From Pacificoceanicola sp049803835 (lineage in GTDB: Bacteria > Pseudomonadota > Alphaproteobacteria > Rhodobacterales > Rhodobacteraceae), in the NCBI RefSeq assembly GCF_049803835.1, contig NZ_JBNAGK010000020.1:5654-69653 (forward strand): 64,000 nucleotides of DNA, given 5' to 3'. Both the position numbers and the translations under genes were made by a program. The notes beneath the pieces were generated by a model that saw nothing but the letters and a program-made list of their open reading frames with translations, was not told the DNA's origin and ran no database searches. Within the stretch, counting starts at the first letter, position 1, and the number at the start of each line of letters is the position of its first letter. Positions 11,120-19,599 of this stretch are shown in pieces.

Positions 11120-12030
11120 CGCTTTTCCTGCCGTTTCGGCTTCCAACGGCGGTGGATCCAGAACCATTGTCCGGGGTCTGCCGAAATCCGCGCCTCCAGA
11201 CGGCGCGTGACCTCCTTCATCATCTCCACCGGATCGCCATGCGGCACCGGAGCCTCGAAGATTGCATCGAAGCTCAGCCCGTCCGCCTTCCGCACCCCGA
11301 AGAAGGGCACCAGAAGCGCGTTCGTGCGGAGGGCAATATCCGCCGCCGAAGTCAGCGTCGGCGCGGGTTGCCCCATGAAATCAAAGACAACACCTTTGCC
11401 ATCGAACACGTCGAACAGCAGCACGCCCATGCCGCCCTCCTTGATGTGCTTGATCAGCCCCATGGTGCCCCGCCGCCCCTGCTCGAACACCGGATCGCTC
11501 AGGGCATGCATGTTGGCGGCGTAATGGGCGTTGAAGAAGGGGTTTGCCATGGGCCGGTACAGCCCGCCGATCCGCCATCCCCGCGCCACCAGCGCCGCGC
11601 GCGGGGCCTCGTGGTTGCCGTAGTGGCCCGTGACGAAGAGCACGGGGCGACCTGACGCCCGCGCTTCCTCCATCGCGGCGAGACCCGCGCCCTGCGGCTC
11701 GACCGTCGCCATGCGCTTCACGAGTCCCGGCACGTCGTAATTCTCGATCGTCGTGCGCCCGGCGTTATTGGCCACCGCCCGCGCAATGCGCCGGCGTTCC
11801 GCCTCCGGCATCTCCGGCCAGATATGCGCGAGATTGGCCATCGCCCGCGCCTGCCACCCCGCCAGCGGCGCGATGATCCGCGCCATGACCGCCCCCATCA
11901 GCGGCACGCGAAGCCGCCACGGCAACAGCCGCAATCCACCGATCAGCCCCCGGATCAGCCGATCCGTCAGCCAATCCCGCGTCCCGCCGCGTGGCTTGTC
12001 TTCGCGTTTCGTTTTCGACGTGTCGGCCAA
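11083..12030 (-). CDS. lpxL: Lipid A biosynthesis acyltransferase (LpxL/HtrB family)
   Basis: 315 residues, the usual length. Transfers an acyl chain to the lipid A precursor at the inner membrane. The catalytic His-x4-Glu is visible as His136 and Glu141 (VTGHYGNHEAPR), followed by the LYRPMANPFFN segment and GGMGVLLFDVFDGKG. One amphipathic/hydrophobic segment near residues 25-58 anchors it to the membrane. The C-terminus is very basic (KPKRQEKRQRKR). It could also be an LpxM-type paralogue. Its 3' end overlaps the DUF1223 gene convergently. Confidence 0.9.
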   Translation of the reverse strand: MADTSKTKREDKPRGGTRDWLTDRLIRGLIGGLRLLPWRLRVPLMGAVMARIIAPLAGWQARAMANLAHIWPEMPEAERRRIARAVANNAGRTTIENYDVPGLVKRMATVEPQGAGLAAMEEARASGRPVLFVTGHYGNHEAPRAALVARGWRIGGLYRPMANPFFNAHYAANMHALSDPVFEQGRRGTMGLIKHIKEGGMGVLLFDVFDGKGVVFDFMGQPAPTLTSAADIALRTNALLVPFFGVRKADGLSFDAIFEAPVPHGDPVEMMKEVTRRLEARISADPGQWFWIHRRWKPKRQEKRQRKRAAANIGP

Positions 12031-12145
12031 ACTCTTCCGCCCCGGGCTCTTTCCCCTGTCTTAGGCCCCGTCGGGCGGGCGGGCAAGGCAGGTTGGCCGC
12101 ATGACGCAGCCCCGGGCCTGACCCTGGGCCTCATGGCAAGCGCCC

Positions 12146-13498
12146 CTATCCGGTCCGCGCCTGCCACGCCTGCGCATAGTCCGCGAGCGCCGCCTCGGGC
12201 TCGAACCGCGTGCCGTCCGTCACCTGCGCCACGCCCCCGGCCAGCAGCGCCGCCCCCTGCGAGGTCCCGGTCACGCTCTCCGACGTCACCACCGGACAGC
12301 CCGTCGCCGTCGCCAGCATCCGGCAGTAGCCGTCGTTGCGGGCAAACGGCCCCTCGACGATCACCTCCCCCCGGTGCCCGATCAGCCCCAGACAGGTCGC
12401 CGTCATCAGCGCCAGATAGAACCCCGCCGCCACGGTCCGCTCGGCGCACCACGGCGCAGGCTCGCCCCCAACCCAGACCGACTTGCGCCCCTGGAACGGC
12501 CCGGACTCGCGCACCACCGCGGGCAGCACCATCAAGCCTTCACGCAGCACCGCCGCTTCGGCCTCCGCCGTCCAGGCCGCCGGAGTGTCCCCCAGCAACA
12601 GCCCGAATTCCCGGCCCCCCATGACCCGCGCCGAAGGCACCGGCGTGCCCAGCCCACTCACGTTGATCAGCGTATCCCGCGCCGGATCGAGCGCCACCGC
12701 CTCCGCGCCCACCGCCATGCAGATCACCCATGTCCCTGTCGAGACAACGGAAAACGGCGCCTCCCGCCCCATCACATGCGGCAGCAGCGAGGCGTTGGAA
12801 TCGTGGATGCCCACATGCACCGGCGTGTCCGCCGCGAGCCCCGTCCGCGACGCCACCTCCGGCAGGATGGTGCTCAACACCTCCGCCGAAGGCCGCGCCG
12901 GGGCGATCTTCCCCGCCAGCCCAAGCCGGCCCGCCAAAGACGACAACCGTCCCTCGCGCGGCGCCCACAAATCCGTATGGCACCCCAGCGACGACACATC
13001 GGACGCCAAGGCCCCGGTCAGCCGAAACCCCCAGTACTGCGGATAGGTCACCACCGAGGCCACCCGCTCCCGCAGGCCGTCCTGCGTCTCCAGCAGCCAA
13101 TACAGCTGCGCCCCGAGGTTCAACCCCAGAGGCAACCGGGGCGATCCCGTTTCTTCAAACGAGGGCCGCAGCGCGTCATAGGCCGCCGCCACCCCATCCG
13201 GCCCGTCAAACTCATAGTCCAGCACCGGACAGGCCAATCCGCCCTCTGCGTCGAGCAGCACCCCGCAAGCGCCATGGGTCGTCACCGACACGGCATCCAC
13301 GCCATACTCGGCCTGAAACGCCTTGAGCCCGTCCAGCAGAAACGCCCAATGCCCTGACACATCGAAATGCGGATAGGGCGGCCCGGCCAACACGGCATTG
13401 GGCCGCGTCAGCACCGCCACCTCAGCCAGCGTCTCTAGGTCAACCAGCGCCAGCTTGGCATTGGTCTTGCCGATGTCGATCACCGCCACATGGGTCAT
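12146..13498 (-). CDS. rhaK: L-rhamnulose kinase (FGGY family)
   Basis: 450 residues. FGGY-family sugar kinase: VIDIGKTNAKLALVD is the N-terminal phosphate-binding loop, VGIHDSNASLLP holds the catalytic Asp region, and VVSTGTWVICM is the second ATP loop. It phosphorylates L-rhamnulose before the aldolase step. It is the last gene of the minus-strand rhamnose operon; its ATG overlaps the stop of rhaM by four bases (ATGA). In rhizobial loci of the same order the kinase is also needed for transport, so RhaK is the best name. Confidence 0.88.
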   Translation of the reverse strand: MTHVAVIDIGKTNAKLALVDLETLAEVAVLTRPNAVLAGPPYPHFDVSGHWAFLLDGLKAFQAEYGVDAVSVTTHGACGVLLDAEGGLACPVLDYEFDGPDGVAAAYDALRPSFEETGSPRLPLGLNLGAQLYWLLETQDGLRERVASVVTYPQYWGFRLTGALASDVSSLGCHTDLWAPREGRLSSLAGRLGLAGKIAPARPSAEVLSTILPEVASRTGLAADTPVHVGIHDSNASLLPHVMGREAPFSVVSTGTWVICMAVGAEAVALDPARDTLINVSGLGTPVPSARVMGGREFGLLLGDTPAAWTAEAEAAVLREGLMVLPAVVRESGPFQGRKSVWVGGEPAPWCAERTVAAGFYLALMTATCLGLIGHRGEVIVEGPFARNDGYCRMLATATGCPVVTSESVTGTSQGAALLAGGVAQVTDGTRFEPEAALADYAQAWQARTG

Positions 13499-13809
13499 GG
13501 CATATGAAAGACCGTGACCAGAGGCACCGCCACCGGCTCGTTGTCCGGCTTCGTCTCCATGATGTCCGCCATATGCGCCCACCACTTCTGCATCACCGTA
13601 TGCGAGGGCAGCGCATCCATCCCATGCCCGTCCTCCCGCCACAGAACGCCGAACAAAAACCCGGTCTCCTCGTCGAGATGGATCGAGTAATCCGACACCC
13701 CGGCCTCCCGGAGCAACTCCACAAGTTCCGGCCAGATCGCATCATGCCGCCGCTCGTATTCCGCCCGGCATCCGGGGTTCAACCGCATCCGGAACGCATA
13801 TTTCTCCAT
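13495..13809 (-). CDS. rhaM: L-rhamnose mutarotase
   Basis: 104 residues, full length for the family (called RhaU in rhizobia). It interconverts alpha and beta anomers of L-rhamnose so that the isomerase gets its preferred form. Typical motifs are YAFRMRLNPGCRAEYERRHD, YSIHLDEETGFLFGVLW and the WWAHMADIM segment near the C-terminus. The start overlaps the rhaQ stop by one base (TGATG), and its end overlaps rhaK by four bases. Confidence 0.93.
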   Translation of the reverse strand: MEKYAFRMRLNPGCRAEYERRHDAIWPELVELLREAGVSDYSIHLDEETGFLFGVLWREDGHGMDALPSHTVMQKWWAHMADIMETKPDNEPVAVPLVTVFHMP

Positions 13810-14792
13810 CAATGCCTCCACATCGCCCAAAGCCGCGGCAGCGCGATCACCCCGATCAGCAGAAGGCCTATGAAAATGCTCATCACAATCCCCGGCACAT
13901 TCAAAAGGCCCAGACCAAAGGTCACCAGACCCATGACAAAGGCCGCGATCACCACGCCCGGAATGCTGCCCGAACCGCCAAGGATGTTCACCCCGCCAAG
14001 CACCACCATGGTCACCACCTCCAGCTCCCAGCCAAAGGCAATGGAGGGCCGCGTGGACCCGAGCCTTGACGTCAGGCAAATGGACGCCACCCCCGCCATC
14101 AGCCCGGTCAGCAGGAACAGGATGAACTTTACCCGCGCCACCCGGATACCGCTGAACAGCGCCCCGGTGGGGTTGTTGCCGATGGCATAAACCATCCGCC
14201 CAAAGTTGGTCCGGTGCAGAACCACCGCGTAAATCACCGCCAGCAGCGCGAACAGCACCAGCTCCACCGTGATCACCCAGAACACATAGCCCTGCCCGAA
14301 CCAGCTGAAATCCTTGGGATATCCCTTGTAGACCTGATCCCCGAGCACGATATAGCTGATCCCCCGGAACAGGCTCATGGTGCCGATCGTCACCACGATG
14401 GACGGCAGGCCCATGCCCGTCACCAGCAGCCCGTTGAACGCCCCGCAGGCGAGACCGACGCCCAGCCCGATCAGCACGAGGCCAACCGTCCCCACATCCA
14501 CCTGCGCCGCCGCGCCCATGGCGGTGGAGGCCAGCGCAATGATCGACGCCACCGAAAGGTCGATCTCCCCGGCGATGATCAGCAGCGCCATGGCAAAGGC
14601 GATCATTGCCTTCTCGGTGAAGTTGAACGTGGCATCCGAGAGGTTCCACGCGTTCAAAAAATACGGGGATGCCAGCGAGTTCGCGATGAAGATCGCCACA
14701 GCCACCGCCAGAAGCAGCGTCTCCCAGCTTTTCAGAACCCGCGCCGCCCGACTCTCCAGCCGATCCGGGATATGTCGTGCAACATCGCTCAT
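13809..14792 (-). CDS. rhaQ: Rhamnose ABC transporter permease RhaQ
   Basis: 327 residues with about nine hydrophobic segments. It belongs to the ribose/rhamnose (BPD_transp_2, RbsC-like) permease family: IIAGEIDLSVASIIALASTA and VLGGVNILGGSGSIPG are the conserved cytoplasmic-loop motifs. It pairs with RhaP as a heterodimeric membrane channel energised by RhaT. The start overlaps the rhaP stop by four bases. The rhaP/rhaQ naming follows the gene order known from rhizobia. Confidence 0.9.
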   Translation of the reverse strand: MSDVARHIPDRLESRAARVLKSWETLLLAVAVAIFIANSLASPYFLNAWNLSDATFNFTEKAMIAFAMALLIIAGEIDLSVASIIALASTAMGAAAQVDVGTVGLVLIGLGVGLACGAFNGLLVTGMGLPSIVVTIGTMSLFRGISYIVLGDQVYKGYPKDFSWFGQGYVFWVITVELVLFALLAVIYAVVLHRTNFGRMVYAIGNNPTGALFSGIRVARVKFILFLLTGLMAGVASICLTSRLGSTRPSIAFGWELEVVTMVVLGGVNILGGSGSIPGVVIAAFVMGLVTFGLGLLNVPGIVMSIFIGLLLIGVIALPRLWAMWRH

Positions 14793-15766
14793 GCCGCCTC
14801 CGCACGCTTGAGAATGATCCGCCCCTTGGCCCGGCCTGCGTTGGTATTGAACGCCACGGCAATCACGATGGCCGCGCCGGAAATCGCCAGCTGCCAGAAC
14901 GGCGAGATCCCGATCACCGGCAGGGCATTCTTGACGATGCCAAGGAACAGCGCCCCAAGGATCGTCCCGAGGATCGTCCCCGCCCCCCCGGCAATGGAAA
15001 TCCCGCCGATCACGCAGGCCGCCACCACTTCCAGCTCGAATCCGCCGGCGATGTCCACATAAGCCACCGAATACCGAGCCACCCACAGATAGCCCGTCAG
15101 CCCGGCCAGCGTCCCGGACAGGACAAACGCCCAGAACTGCGTCCGGCCCACATCGAGGCCGGTATAGACCGCCGCCGACGGATTGCCGCCGACCGCATAG
15201 AACGCCCGCCCCAACGCGGTCCGCGCAATCATCACGATGAACAGCGCCGCGACGATCACCGCGATCCAACTCAAGACCGGCAGTCCGAGCACCACCGCCC
15301 TCGGGAATCCGGTAAACACCGCGCTCATCTCATGCGCGTTCACCCACTCCCCGCCGGAAATGACAAAGATCACACCGCGATAGATGGTCATCGTCCCCAG
15401 CGTCACCACGATTGGCGGGATGGACAGACGCCAGACCATAAGCCCGTTGATCGCCCCCATCACCGCCCCCATGACCAGCGCCATGCCGAGGATCACCCCC
15501 AACGGCACCCCCGGATACGCCGCATTCACCATCGCGCAAACCATCCCGGTCAGGGCGAGGTTCGCTGCGACCGACAGATCAATGCAGCGCGTCAGGATCA
15601 CCACCGTCTGCCCCATCGCCAGGATCAGCAGCGGCGAGGTATCGTTGAACACATTGACCAGATTGCCCGGCGCCACGAACCCCGGAAACCGCGCCGCGAT
15701 GCCCACCAGCATCGCCGCGATCACCCCGATCAAAAGCGCCTCGCGCGACTTCAGGAACCCGCTCAC
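14789..15766 (-). CDS. rhaP: Rhamnose ABC transporter permease RhaP
   Basis: 325 residues from a GTG start, RbsC-like permease with LTRCIDLSVAANLALTGM and VIGGISIAGGAGTILG. The open frame continues upstream into repeat sequence, but GGGGAGG five bases before the GTG at 15766 fixes the start. It is separated from the ATPase gene by 184 bases filled with palindromic repeats, the only large gap inside this operon after rhaS. Confidence 0.9.
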   Translation of the reverse strand: MSGFLKSREALLIGVIAAMLVGIAARFPGFVAPGNLVNVFNDTSPLLILAMGQTVVILTRCIDLSVAANLALTGMVCAMVNAAYPGVPLGVILGMALVMGAVMGAINGLMVWRLSIPPIVVTLGTMTIYRGVIFVISGGEWVNAHEMSAVFTGFPRAVVLGLPVLSWIAVIVAALFIVMIARTALGRAFYAVGGNPSAAVYTGLDVGRTQFWAFVLSGTLAGLTGYLWVARYSVAYVDIAGGFELEVVAACVIGGISIAGGAGTILGTILGALFLGIVKNALPVIGISPFWQLAISGAAIVIAVAFNTNAGRAKGRIILKRAEAA

Positions 15767-15780
15767 TCCGCCTCCCCGGA

Positions 15781-15950
15781 GGCTAGCGCCCCCTGTTTCT
15801 TTGGTCCCCAAATACCTTGGGGGTTCAGCCCGGTCCGCGCAGCGGCGAACTCTCCCGTGGAGAGTTCGAGGGCTGGACGGGCGAAGCCCCGGGCCGAGGC
15901 AGCGCCCCGAAACAAAATTTTGCCCCGCCAAAATTTTCCCTGCCCGAACA
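15781..15950. repeat. Composite palindromic repeat cluster between rhaT and rhaP
   Basis: Three elements lie end to end. Positions 15797-15823 match 23075-23101 at 24 of 27 bases. Positions 15847-15867 form a perfect nine-base stem (GAACTCTCC/GGAGAGTTC, loop CGT), and this with its flank to about 15890 matches 33375-33418. Positions 15911-15941 carry two AAAATTTT palindromes separated by a C/G-rich spacer. These are dispersed intergenic repeats of the genome; as RNA they would form stable hairpins inside the rha transcript. Confidence 0.75.
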
Positions 15951-17489
15951 TCATCGCTCGCCCCCGATCCCCGCCGCATGGCGCACCAGCACCTCCGGCG
16001 TCATCTCGTCCCCGCTGACCTCCGCGACGATCAGCCCCTCGCGCATCACGATCACCCGGTCCGACATGCCGAGCACTTCCGGAATCTCCGAGCTCACCAT
16101 GATCACCGCCAGCCCCTCGGCGGCCAGTTCCGCCATGAAGGCGTGCACCGCCGCCTTGGAGCCGATGTCGATGCCCTTCGTCGGCTCGTCCAGAATGATC
16201 ACCCGCGGTTTCGTCGCCAGCCATTTTGCAATGACCACCTTCTGCTGGTTCCCCCCGGACAGGGTCCCCACATCCTGATCCAGCGCCGCCGCCCGCAGAT
16301 CCAGCCTTTCGACATACTGACGCGCCAGCGCGAATTCCTCCGCCAGCCGCAGGAAACCGCTGCGCGAGGTCCGCCCCAGCGAGGGTAAGGTCACGTTCTG
16401 GAAGATCGGCAAGCCAATGACGGCCCCCTGCTTGCCCCGGTCCTCCGGCACATAGACGATGCCGTTGGCAATCGCCTCGGCGGGCGAGCGGATCACCCGG
16501 ACATTGCCGTCGATCCGCACCGCGCCCTTCGACGGCCTGGTGATCCCGAACAGCGCCTGCATGAGCTCCGAGCGCCCGGCGCCCACCAGCCCGTAAAACC
16601 CGAGGATTTCCCCCCGCTTCAGGTCGAAATTGATTTCGTCGAACTCGGTCGGATGGGCGTAGCCCACAACCTTCAGCACCTCGTCGCCCACCACATGCGC
16701 CCGCTTTGGAAAGATCTGGTCGACGTCCCGGCCCACCATCATCCGCACCAGCGTCGCCTCGTCCACATCCGCCATCAGCCCGGACCCGACGTGGCTGCCA
16801 TCGCGGAACACGGTATAGCGGTCGGCAATCCGGAAAATCTCGTCGAATTTATGCGAAATGAACAGGATCGCCCGCCCCTCCGCCTTCAGCCGCTCCACAA
16901 GCGCGTAGAGCTCCTCGATTTCCTTCTGGCTCAGCGCCGCCGTCGGCTCGTCCATGATCACGACCCGCGCGTCGACGCTCAGCGCCCGGGCAATCGCCAC
17001 CAGATGCTTGTTCGCAATGCCAAGCTCGCGCAGGGGCGTCATAGGGTCCAGCGGCGCGTCGATCCGGCGCAGGATCTCCGCCGCCCGCGCCTTCATCGCC
17101 GCCCAGTCGATCAGCCCGAACCGCCCGCGCGGCGCGTGTCCGATGAAGATGTTCTCCGCCACGGTCAATTCGTCGAACAGCACCGTCTCCTGATGGATCG
17201 CGGTGATCCCCGCCGCCGTCGCATCCTGTGCCCCGGCAAACTGCACCGGCTTGCCGTCCACCGACATCTCCCCGCCATCGGGCCGGTAGATCCCGGTCAA
17301 AACCTTGACGATGGTGGATTTTCCCGCGCCGTTTTCGCCCACGAGCGCCGTCACCTGCCCCGGGTAGAGCGCCAGCGACACGCCGTCGAGCGCCTTCACG
17401 CCCGGGAAGGTCTTGGTTATGCCGTCGAGACGCATGACCGGGGATACCCCGCCCAGCGCCTCCCGGTCCGTCGGGGCGATCTGCAACAT
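15951..17489 (-). CDS. rhaT: Rhamnose ABC transporter ATP-binding protein RhaT
   Basis: 512 residues with two fused ATPase domains, as in RbsA/XylG. The first has Walker A GENGAGKST and Walker B VVIMDEPTAALS. The second has the degenerate A-loop region (GLVGAGRSEL), the signature LSGGNQQKV and Walker B VIILDEPTKGID. It drives RhaP/RhaQ. ATG at 17489 lies 69 bases after rhaS, past a hairpin. Confidence 0.93.
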   Translation of the reverse strand: MLQIAPTDREALGGVSPVMRLDGITKTFPGVKALDGVSLALYPGQVTALVGENGAGKSTIVKVLTGIYRPDGGEMSVDGKPVQFAGAQDATAAGITAIHQETVLFDELTVAENIFIGHAPRGRFGLIDWAAMKARAAEILRRIDAPLDPMTPLRELGIANKHLVAIARALSVDARVVIMDEPTAALSQKEIEELYALVERLKAEGRAILFISHKFDEIFRIADRYTVFRDGSHVGSGLMADVDEATLVRMMVGRDVDQIFPKRAHVVGDEVLKVVGYAHPTEFDEINFDLKRGEILGFYGLVGAGRSELMQALFGITRPSKGAVRIDGNVRVIRSPAEAIANGIVYVPEDRGKQGAVIGLPIFQNVTLPSLGRTSRSGFLRLAEEFALARQYVERLDLRAAALDQDVGTLSGGNQQKVVIAKWLATKPRVIILDEPTKGIDIGSKAAVHAFMAELAAEGLAVIMVSSEIPEVLGMSDRVIVMREGLIVAEVSGDEMTPEVLVRHAAGIGGER

Positions 17490-17519
17490 GGCCCTGCCTG
17501 TGGTGGAAGTCGGTATAAC

Positions 17520-17544
17520 TCCGGGGCAGCCGCGCCGCCCCGGA
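17520..17544 (-). terminator. Stem-loop between rhaS and rhaT
   Basis: TCCGGGGC pairs with GCCCCGGA (eight perfect pairs) around a nine-base loop, 14 bases after the rhaS stop. There is no T-run, so this looks like a partial terminator or 3' stabiliser that raises the binding-protein mRNA relative to the transporter core. Confidence 0.55.
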
Positions 17545-17558
17545 ACCAGCCCAATGGA

Positions 17559-18554
17559 TCAGAAGATGTCCTTGAACTGCTCGATATTGCTCGCGTCATA
17601 GACAAACGGGTCCGCCATGGCGCCCTCGTTGTTGTCGTCGAGCTTGAGCGCGCCCATGCGGCCCATGGGGATCTCCGCGCCCGGCTCGGCCACGGCGCCA
17701 CCCTTGGCAAGGTTGTAGGCCAGCATCGTCGCCGAATAGCCAAGGTCGATCGGGTTCCAGATCGCGAAGGACTTCGACGCGCCGCTCTCGATCGCGCCCG
17801 CCATCTCGGAGGGCAGGCCGAGGCCGGTGACGTTCACCTGACCGATCTTGCCCGCATCCGCCACCGCCTGCGCGGCGGCCACGATGCCCACGGAGGTCGG
17901 CGCGATGATGGCATCCAGATCCGGATAAGTCTGCATCAGGCCCTGCGCCTCGCGGTAGGATTTGTCCGCAAGGTCGTCACCATAGACCGTGCCCACGACC
18001 TCGATGCCGGGATAGTTGCCCATGACCTTGTTCATTTCCTCGATCCAGACGTTCTGGTTCGTGGAGGTCGTCGTCGCCGACAGAACCGCGACCTTGCCGC
18101 CCTCGGGCAGTTCATCTGCCGCCAGCTTGATGATCATGTTGCCGATCAGCGGGTTCGACGAGGGGTTCAGGTGCAGCTGGCGGCCTTCCGGCGCCACGCC
18201 GGAGTCCCAGGAAATCACCGTGATCCCGCGCTGCATCGCCTTTTGCAGCGCCGGAACCAGCGCGTCCGTGTCATTGGCAGAGACGGCAATCGCGTCGACC
18301 TGCTGCGCGATCAGCGCGTTGATGACCTCGATCTGGCCTTCTGCGGTTGTGTCGGTCGGGCCAGTGTAGATCACCTCGACGTTGCCAAGCTCCTTGGCCG
18401 CCTCCTCCGCGCCCTCCGCGGCCGCCTCGAAGAAGCCGATGCCGAGCGCCTTGACCACGAGCGCGATGCGCACCGGGTCTTCCGCATGGGCCTGGCCTGC
18501 GAGCACGAGCGAAGCCAGCGCCGCGCCCCCGAACAGTCTTCTGGTAATGCTCAT
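17559..18554 (-). CDS. rhaS: Rhamnose ABC transporter substrate-binding protein RhaS
   Basis: 331 residues; periplasmic sugar-binding protein (peripla_BP_4). A signal peptide covers residues 1-24 (ITRRLFGGAALASLVLAGQAHA). Typical motifs follow: TDTTAEGQIEVINALIAQQV, AVSANDTDALVPAL and VISWDSGV. GGGAGG six bases upstream fixes ATG at 18554 rather than the frame seven codons longer. It is first in the transport operon after rhaR. Confidence 0.93.
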   Translation of the reverse strand: MSITRRLFGGAALASLVLAGQAHAEDPVRIALVVKALGIGFFEAAAEGAEEAAKELGNVEVIYTGPTDTTAEGQIEVINALIAQQVDAIAVSANDTDALVPALQKAMQRGITVISWDSGVAPEGRQLHLNPSSNPLIGNMIIKLAADELPEGGKVAVLSATTTSTNQNVWIEEMNKVMGNYPGIEVVGTVYGDDLADKSYREAQGLMQTYPDLDAIIAPTSVGIVAAAQAVADAGKIGQVNVTGLGLPSEMAGAIESGASKSFAIWNPIDLGYSATMLAYNLAKGGAVAEPGAEIPMGRMGALKLDDNNEGAMADPFVYDASNIEQFKDIF

Positions 18555-18588
18555 GATATCCTCCCTGATGAGCAACGATCTGAACCGT

Positions 18589-19389
18589 TTACGCGGTTCC
18601 CTTCTCCACCGCGGCGCTCTCCTGCGCCACGATCAGCCTCACTCCCGCCGTCTCCAGCATCGCCGCCGCGCGGTCGGAAATTCCGTCGTCGGTGATGACC
18701 ACGTCGATCTTCTCCAGCGGGCAGAGAACCAGCGAGGAGCGGTTCTCGAACTTCGAGCTGTCCACCAGCACCACCAGTTCGTCCGCCTGCCCGATCAGCT
18801 TCTGCTCCGCCTGGATGAGCAGCGGGTCCGCCTCCATCAGCCCCAGCGGCCCGAGCCCCTGCGCCCCCATGAACATCCGCCGCGCATAGAAATTGCGCGT
18901 CACGTCATTGTCGAACGGCGACAGGATGATGTTCTGTTCGCGGTAAATCACCCCGCCCGAGAGCATCACGGTATTCTTCGAATGCTTCAGCAGATGCTCG
19001 GCAATCGGGAACGAATTGGTAAACACCTGCAATCGGCGGGCGCTGAGCGGATGTACCATCTGGAAGGTGGTCGTGCCGCCGTTGATGATGATCGGCTCGC
19101 CATCTTCGCACAGGTCCACCGCCGCCCGGGCAATCGCCTGCTTCTCCCGCGTGCGCATGGTCTCGTTGACCGAGAACGGCCGCCCGGCCAGCGGCGCGAA
19201 CTGCGGCGGCGTGATCGCTTCCGCCCCGCCGCGCACCCGGCGCAGCTTCTTTTGCATGTGCAGGGTCGAGATATCCCGGCGAATTGTTGCCTCTGACACG
19301 CCGGTCAGGGTGCACAGGTCTATCACCGTCACCACCGGACGGTCCTGAACCGCCGACAGGATGATCCGGTGTCGTTCCTTCTCGTGCAT
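18589..19389 (-). CDS. rhaR: DeoR-family transcriptional regulator of the rhamnose locus
   Basis: 266 residues. The N-terminal DeoR winged helix-turn-helix (ILSAVQDRPVVTVIDLCTLT, GVSEATIRRDISTLH) is followed by a DeoRC sugar-phosphate sensor domain (INGGTTTFQMV, MLSGGVIYR, VLVDSSKF). GGGAGGG just upstream selects the ATG at 19389 (MHEKERH). It lies between the transport genes and the divergent rhaD, and by analogy with rhizobial RhaR it controls both directions. It could be repressor or activator. Confidence 0.9.
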   Translation of the reverse strand: MHEKERHRIILSAVQDRPVVTVIDLCTLTGVSEATIRRDISTLHMQKKLRRVRGGAEAITPPQFAPLAGRPFSVNETMRTREKQAIARAAVDLCEDGEPIIINGGTTTFQMVHPLSARRLQVFTNSFPIAEHLLKHSKNTVMLSGGVIYREQNIILSPFDNDVTRNFYARRMFMGAQGLGPLGLMEADPLLIQAEQKLIGQADELVVLVDSSKFENRSSLVLCPLEKIDVVITDDGISDRAAAMLETAGVRLIVAQESAAVEKGTA

Positions 19390-19454
19390 GAAACCCTCCC
19401 TGAGCGGTCTCCACAGGCCGCCTTGATGCGACAGACTGTCCTGAGTCGCCGCAT

Positions 19455-19530
19455 GCGTCAATCAATTTCTTTCAATTTCGATCACGCTGCGATGCAGAAT
19501 GATCGTTTATGATTGTTGATGATTGACATT
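19455..19530. promoter_or_regulatory. Divergent rhaR/rhaD control region with candidate DeoR operators
   Basis: GTCAATCA at 19457-19464 is the exact inverse of TGATTGAC at 19520-19527. Between them lie the direct repeat CAATTTC-TT-TCAATTTC (19464-19479) and repeated TGATTG/TGATGATTG units (19510-19526). Repeated TTTC/GAAA-like and TTGAT-like boxes are usual for DeoR-family regulators. Local A+T content is clearly above that of the surrounding genes. Confidence 0.5.
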
Positions 19531-19599
19531 CTGACGCACTCCGAGCAGCCTCTCGCCAAGGGAAGCCAGGAGGGCCAGCACGCCCGGGGGGAGGATGTC

